43,005 nt of DNA, taken from assembly GCA_019090315.1 (NCBI GenBank), contig JAHRWD010000043.1:1-43005 (forward strand), in the 5' to 3' direction. Under the pieces are notes generated by a model. The model had not been told where the DNA came from and did not search any database. It saw only the letters and a program-made list of their open reading frames with translations. A program made the translations under genes and the position numbers. The DNA is from Pseudomonadales bacterium (lineage in GTDB: Bacteria; Pseudomonadota; Gammaproteobacteria; Pseudomonadales; JAHRWD01). Shown piece by piece: positions 42,274-43,005 of the stretch; within the stretch, counting starts at the first letter, position 1; every line of letters begins with the position of its first letter.

Positions 42274-43005
42274 ATGAGCCTACTGCTTGAACTGCCCCAT
42301 ATGATCAAATCTGTGGTTCGTGGAGTCTTTGAGATGAGACGATCCAGGGATACCAAACGCTCTACCGGCTGGGTAGTTGAACGCAATGCTCAACAATACC
42401 CGCAGGATACCGCGATTATCTTTGAGGGAACGACGCTCAACTGGCATCAATTCAATCAGCTGGTAAATCGTTTTTCCGATATGTTCAAATCCAAAGGAAT
42501 TGTTCATGGCGATTCCGTGGCGGTGATGATGGAAAACCGTATCGAACTGCTCGCCGCGGTATATGGCCTCAACAAACTTGGCGCTATCGCCGGCATATTA
42601 AACACCAACCTGCGGGGTGAGGCTCTGAGGCACTGCGTACAGTCCGTTCACGCCAGCAAGTTTGTAGTAGGCGAGGAGATGCTTGTAGCCGTGGATGAGA
42701 TACGATCCGGACTGACATTAAGTGATGTGGATGATTTTATATTCATAGCAGACAGTGGCGCGGTTCCCTGCCCTGACTGGTGTTTTGACTTCACAAATAA
42801 CGCCGAAACCTACAGCACTGACAATCCGCCTGAAACCGGCAACGTAACCCTGAACGACCCTTGCTACTATATTTTTACTTCCGGCACCACGGGACTGCCG
42901 AAGGCTGCCATTATGAGCCACGGTCGTTGGTATAAAGCCGCCAATGGCTTTGGCCGGGTCGGTTCACATATCAAACAATCCGACCGTTTTTACATCACCC
43001 TGCCC
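42274..43005 (+). CDS. Long-chain acyl-CoA synthetase (FATP/FadD6-like), cut by window edge
   Basis: Only the first 244 codons are present. The protein opens MSLLLELPHMIKSVVRGVFEMRR, then SVAVMMENRIELLAAVYGLNKLGAIAGILNTNLRG, and the A3 motif YIFTSGTTGLPKAAIMSHGRW at about 198-218, the pattern of the FATP / very-long-chain acyl-CoA synthetase branch rather than the other synthetase in the window. These enzymes activate long-chain fatty acids, often coupled to uptake. Another in-frame ATG at 42259 is possible. It is divergent from the CYP153-type gene; a TAGAAT -10-like box lies at 42223-42228. Together they suggest terminal oxidation of alkanes or fatty acids followed by CoA activation. Confidence 0.87.
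   Translation, partial: MSLLLELPHMIKSVVRGVFEMRRSRDTKRSTGWVVERNAQQYPQDTAIIFEGTTLNWHQFNQLVNRFSDMFKSKGIVHGDSVAVMMENRIELLAAVYGLNKLGAIAGILNTNLRGEALRHCVQSVHASKFVVGEEMLVAVDEIRSGLTLSDVDDFIFIADSGAVPCPDWCFDFTNNAETYSTDNPPETGNVTLNDPCYYIFTSGTTGLPKAAIMSHGRWYKAANGFGRVGSHIKQSDRFYITLP

Overview
The window is chromosomal DNA from a gammaproteobacterium. This is inferred from gene content: ubiE-ubiJ-ubiB-hisE-tatABC in the order known from Pseudomonas, mfd next to csiV, and thrH, an S-methyl-5'-thioinosine phosphorylase, nudL, prpBC and etfBA/ETF-QO. Together these fit an aerobic, probably marine, relative of the Pseudomonadales/Cellvibrionales that oxidises fatty acids. I cannot name a genus. Nearly all sequence is ordinary coding DNA with short intergenic gaps. 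No rRNA, tRNA, CRISPR array, prophage or transposase gene was recognised.

Layout. 1-766: partial MscS-type channel (minus). 969-6365: ubiquinone genes ubiE, ubiJ and ubiB, then hisE, then tatA, tatB and tatC (plus). Two copies of a small terminal-inverted-repeat element (MITE) flank hisE, and hisI, which sits between ubiB and hisE in Pseudomonas, is absent. 6403-13981: a four-gene minus-strand cluster. In transcription order it holds a cytoplasmic NarB/NasA-type molybdopterin oxidoreductase, a fused DmsB-DmsC iron-sulfur/membrane anchor protein, a RavA-like MoxR AAA+ ATPase and a ViaA-like VWA protein. This is the most unusual part of the window. 14397-18785: two SAM methyltransferases (one of the ETF-beta lysine methyltransferase type), DUF523, a Bax-like glucosaminidase and an exported polysaccharide deacetylase. 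18853-23439: mfd and csiV with a third MITE copy between them. 23487-26840: MTI phosphorylase, rmlA, ugd and a TusA-like protein. 26990-29001: prpB-prpC behind a palindrome-rich control region. 29310-32030: pabB, nudL, thrH. 32208-35930: etfB-etfA divergent from ETF-quinone oxidoreductase. 36177-43005: acyl-CoA synthetase, DUF1285, class V aminotransferase, YiiX-like hydrolase, CYP153-type P450 and a second, truncated acyl-CoA synthetase.

How the parts connect. Ubiquinone synthesis (ubiEJB), ETF/ETF-QO, two acyl-CoA synthetases, a probable alkane/fatty-acid terminal hydroxylase and the methylcitrate genes describe lipid oxidation feeding electrons into the quinone pool. The DmsC-type anchor would let the NarB/NasA-like enzyme exchange electrons with that pool. 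RavA/ViaA in the same operon are good candidates for a chaperone or activase of that enzyme (inference). The ETF-beta methyltransferase candidate and an etfB with the intact lysine-rich recognition loop occur in the same window. Substrates and regulation of the unusual operon cannot be settled from sequence alone.
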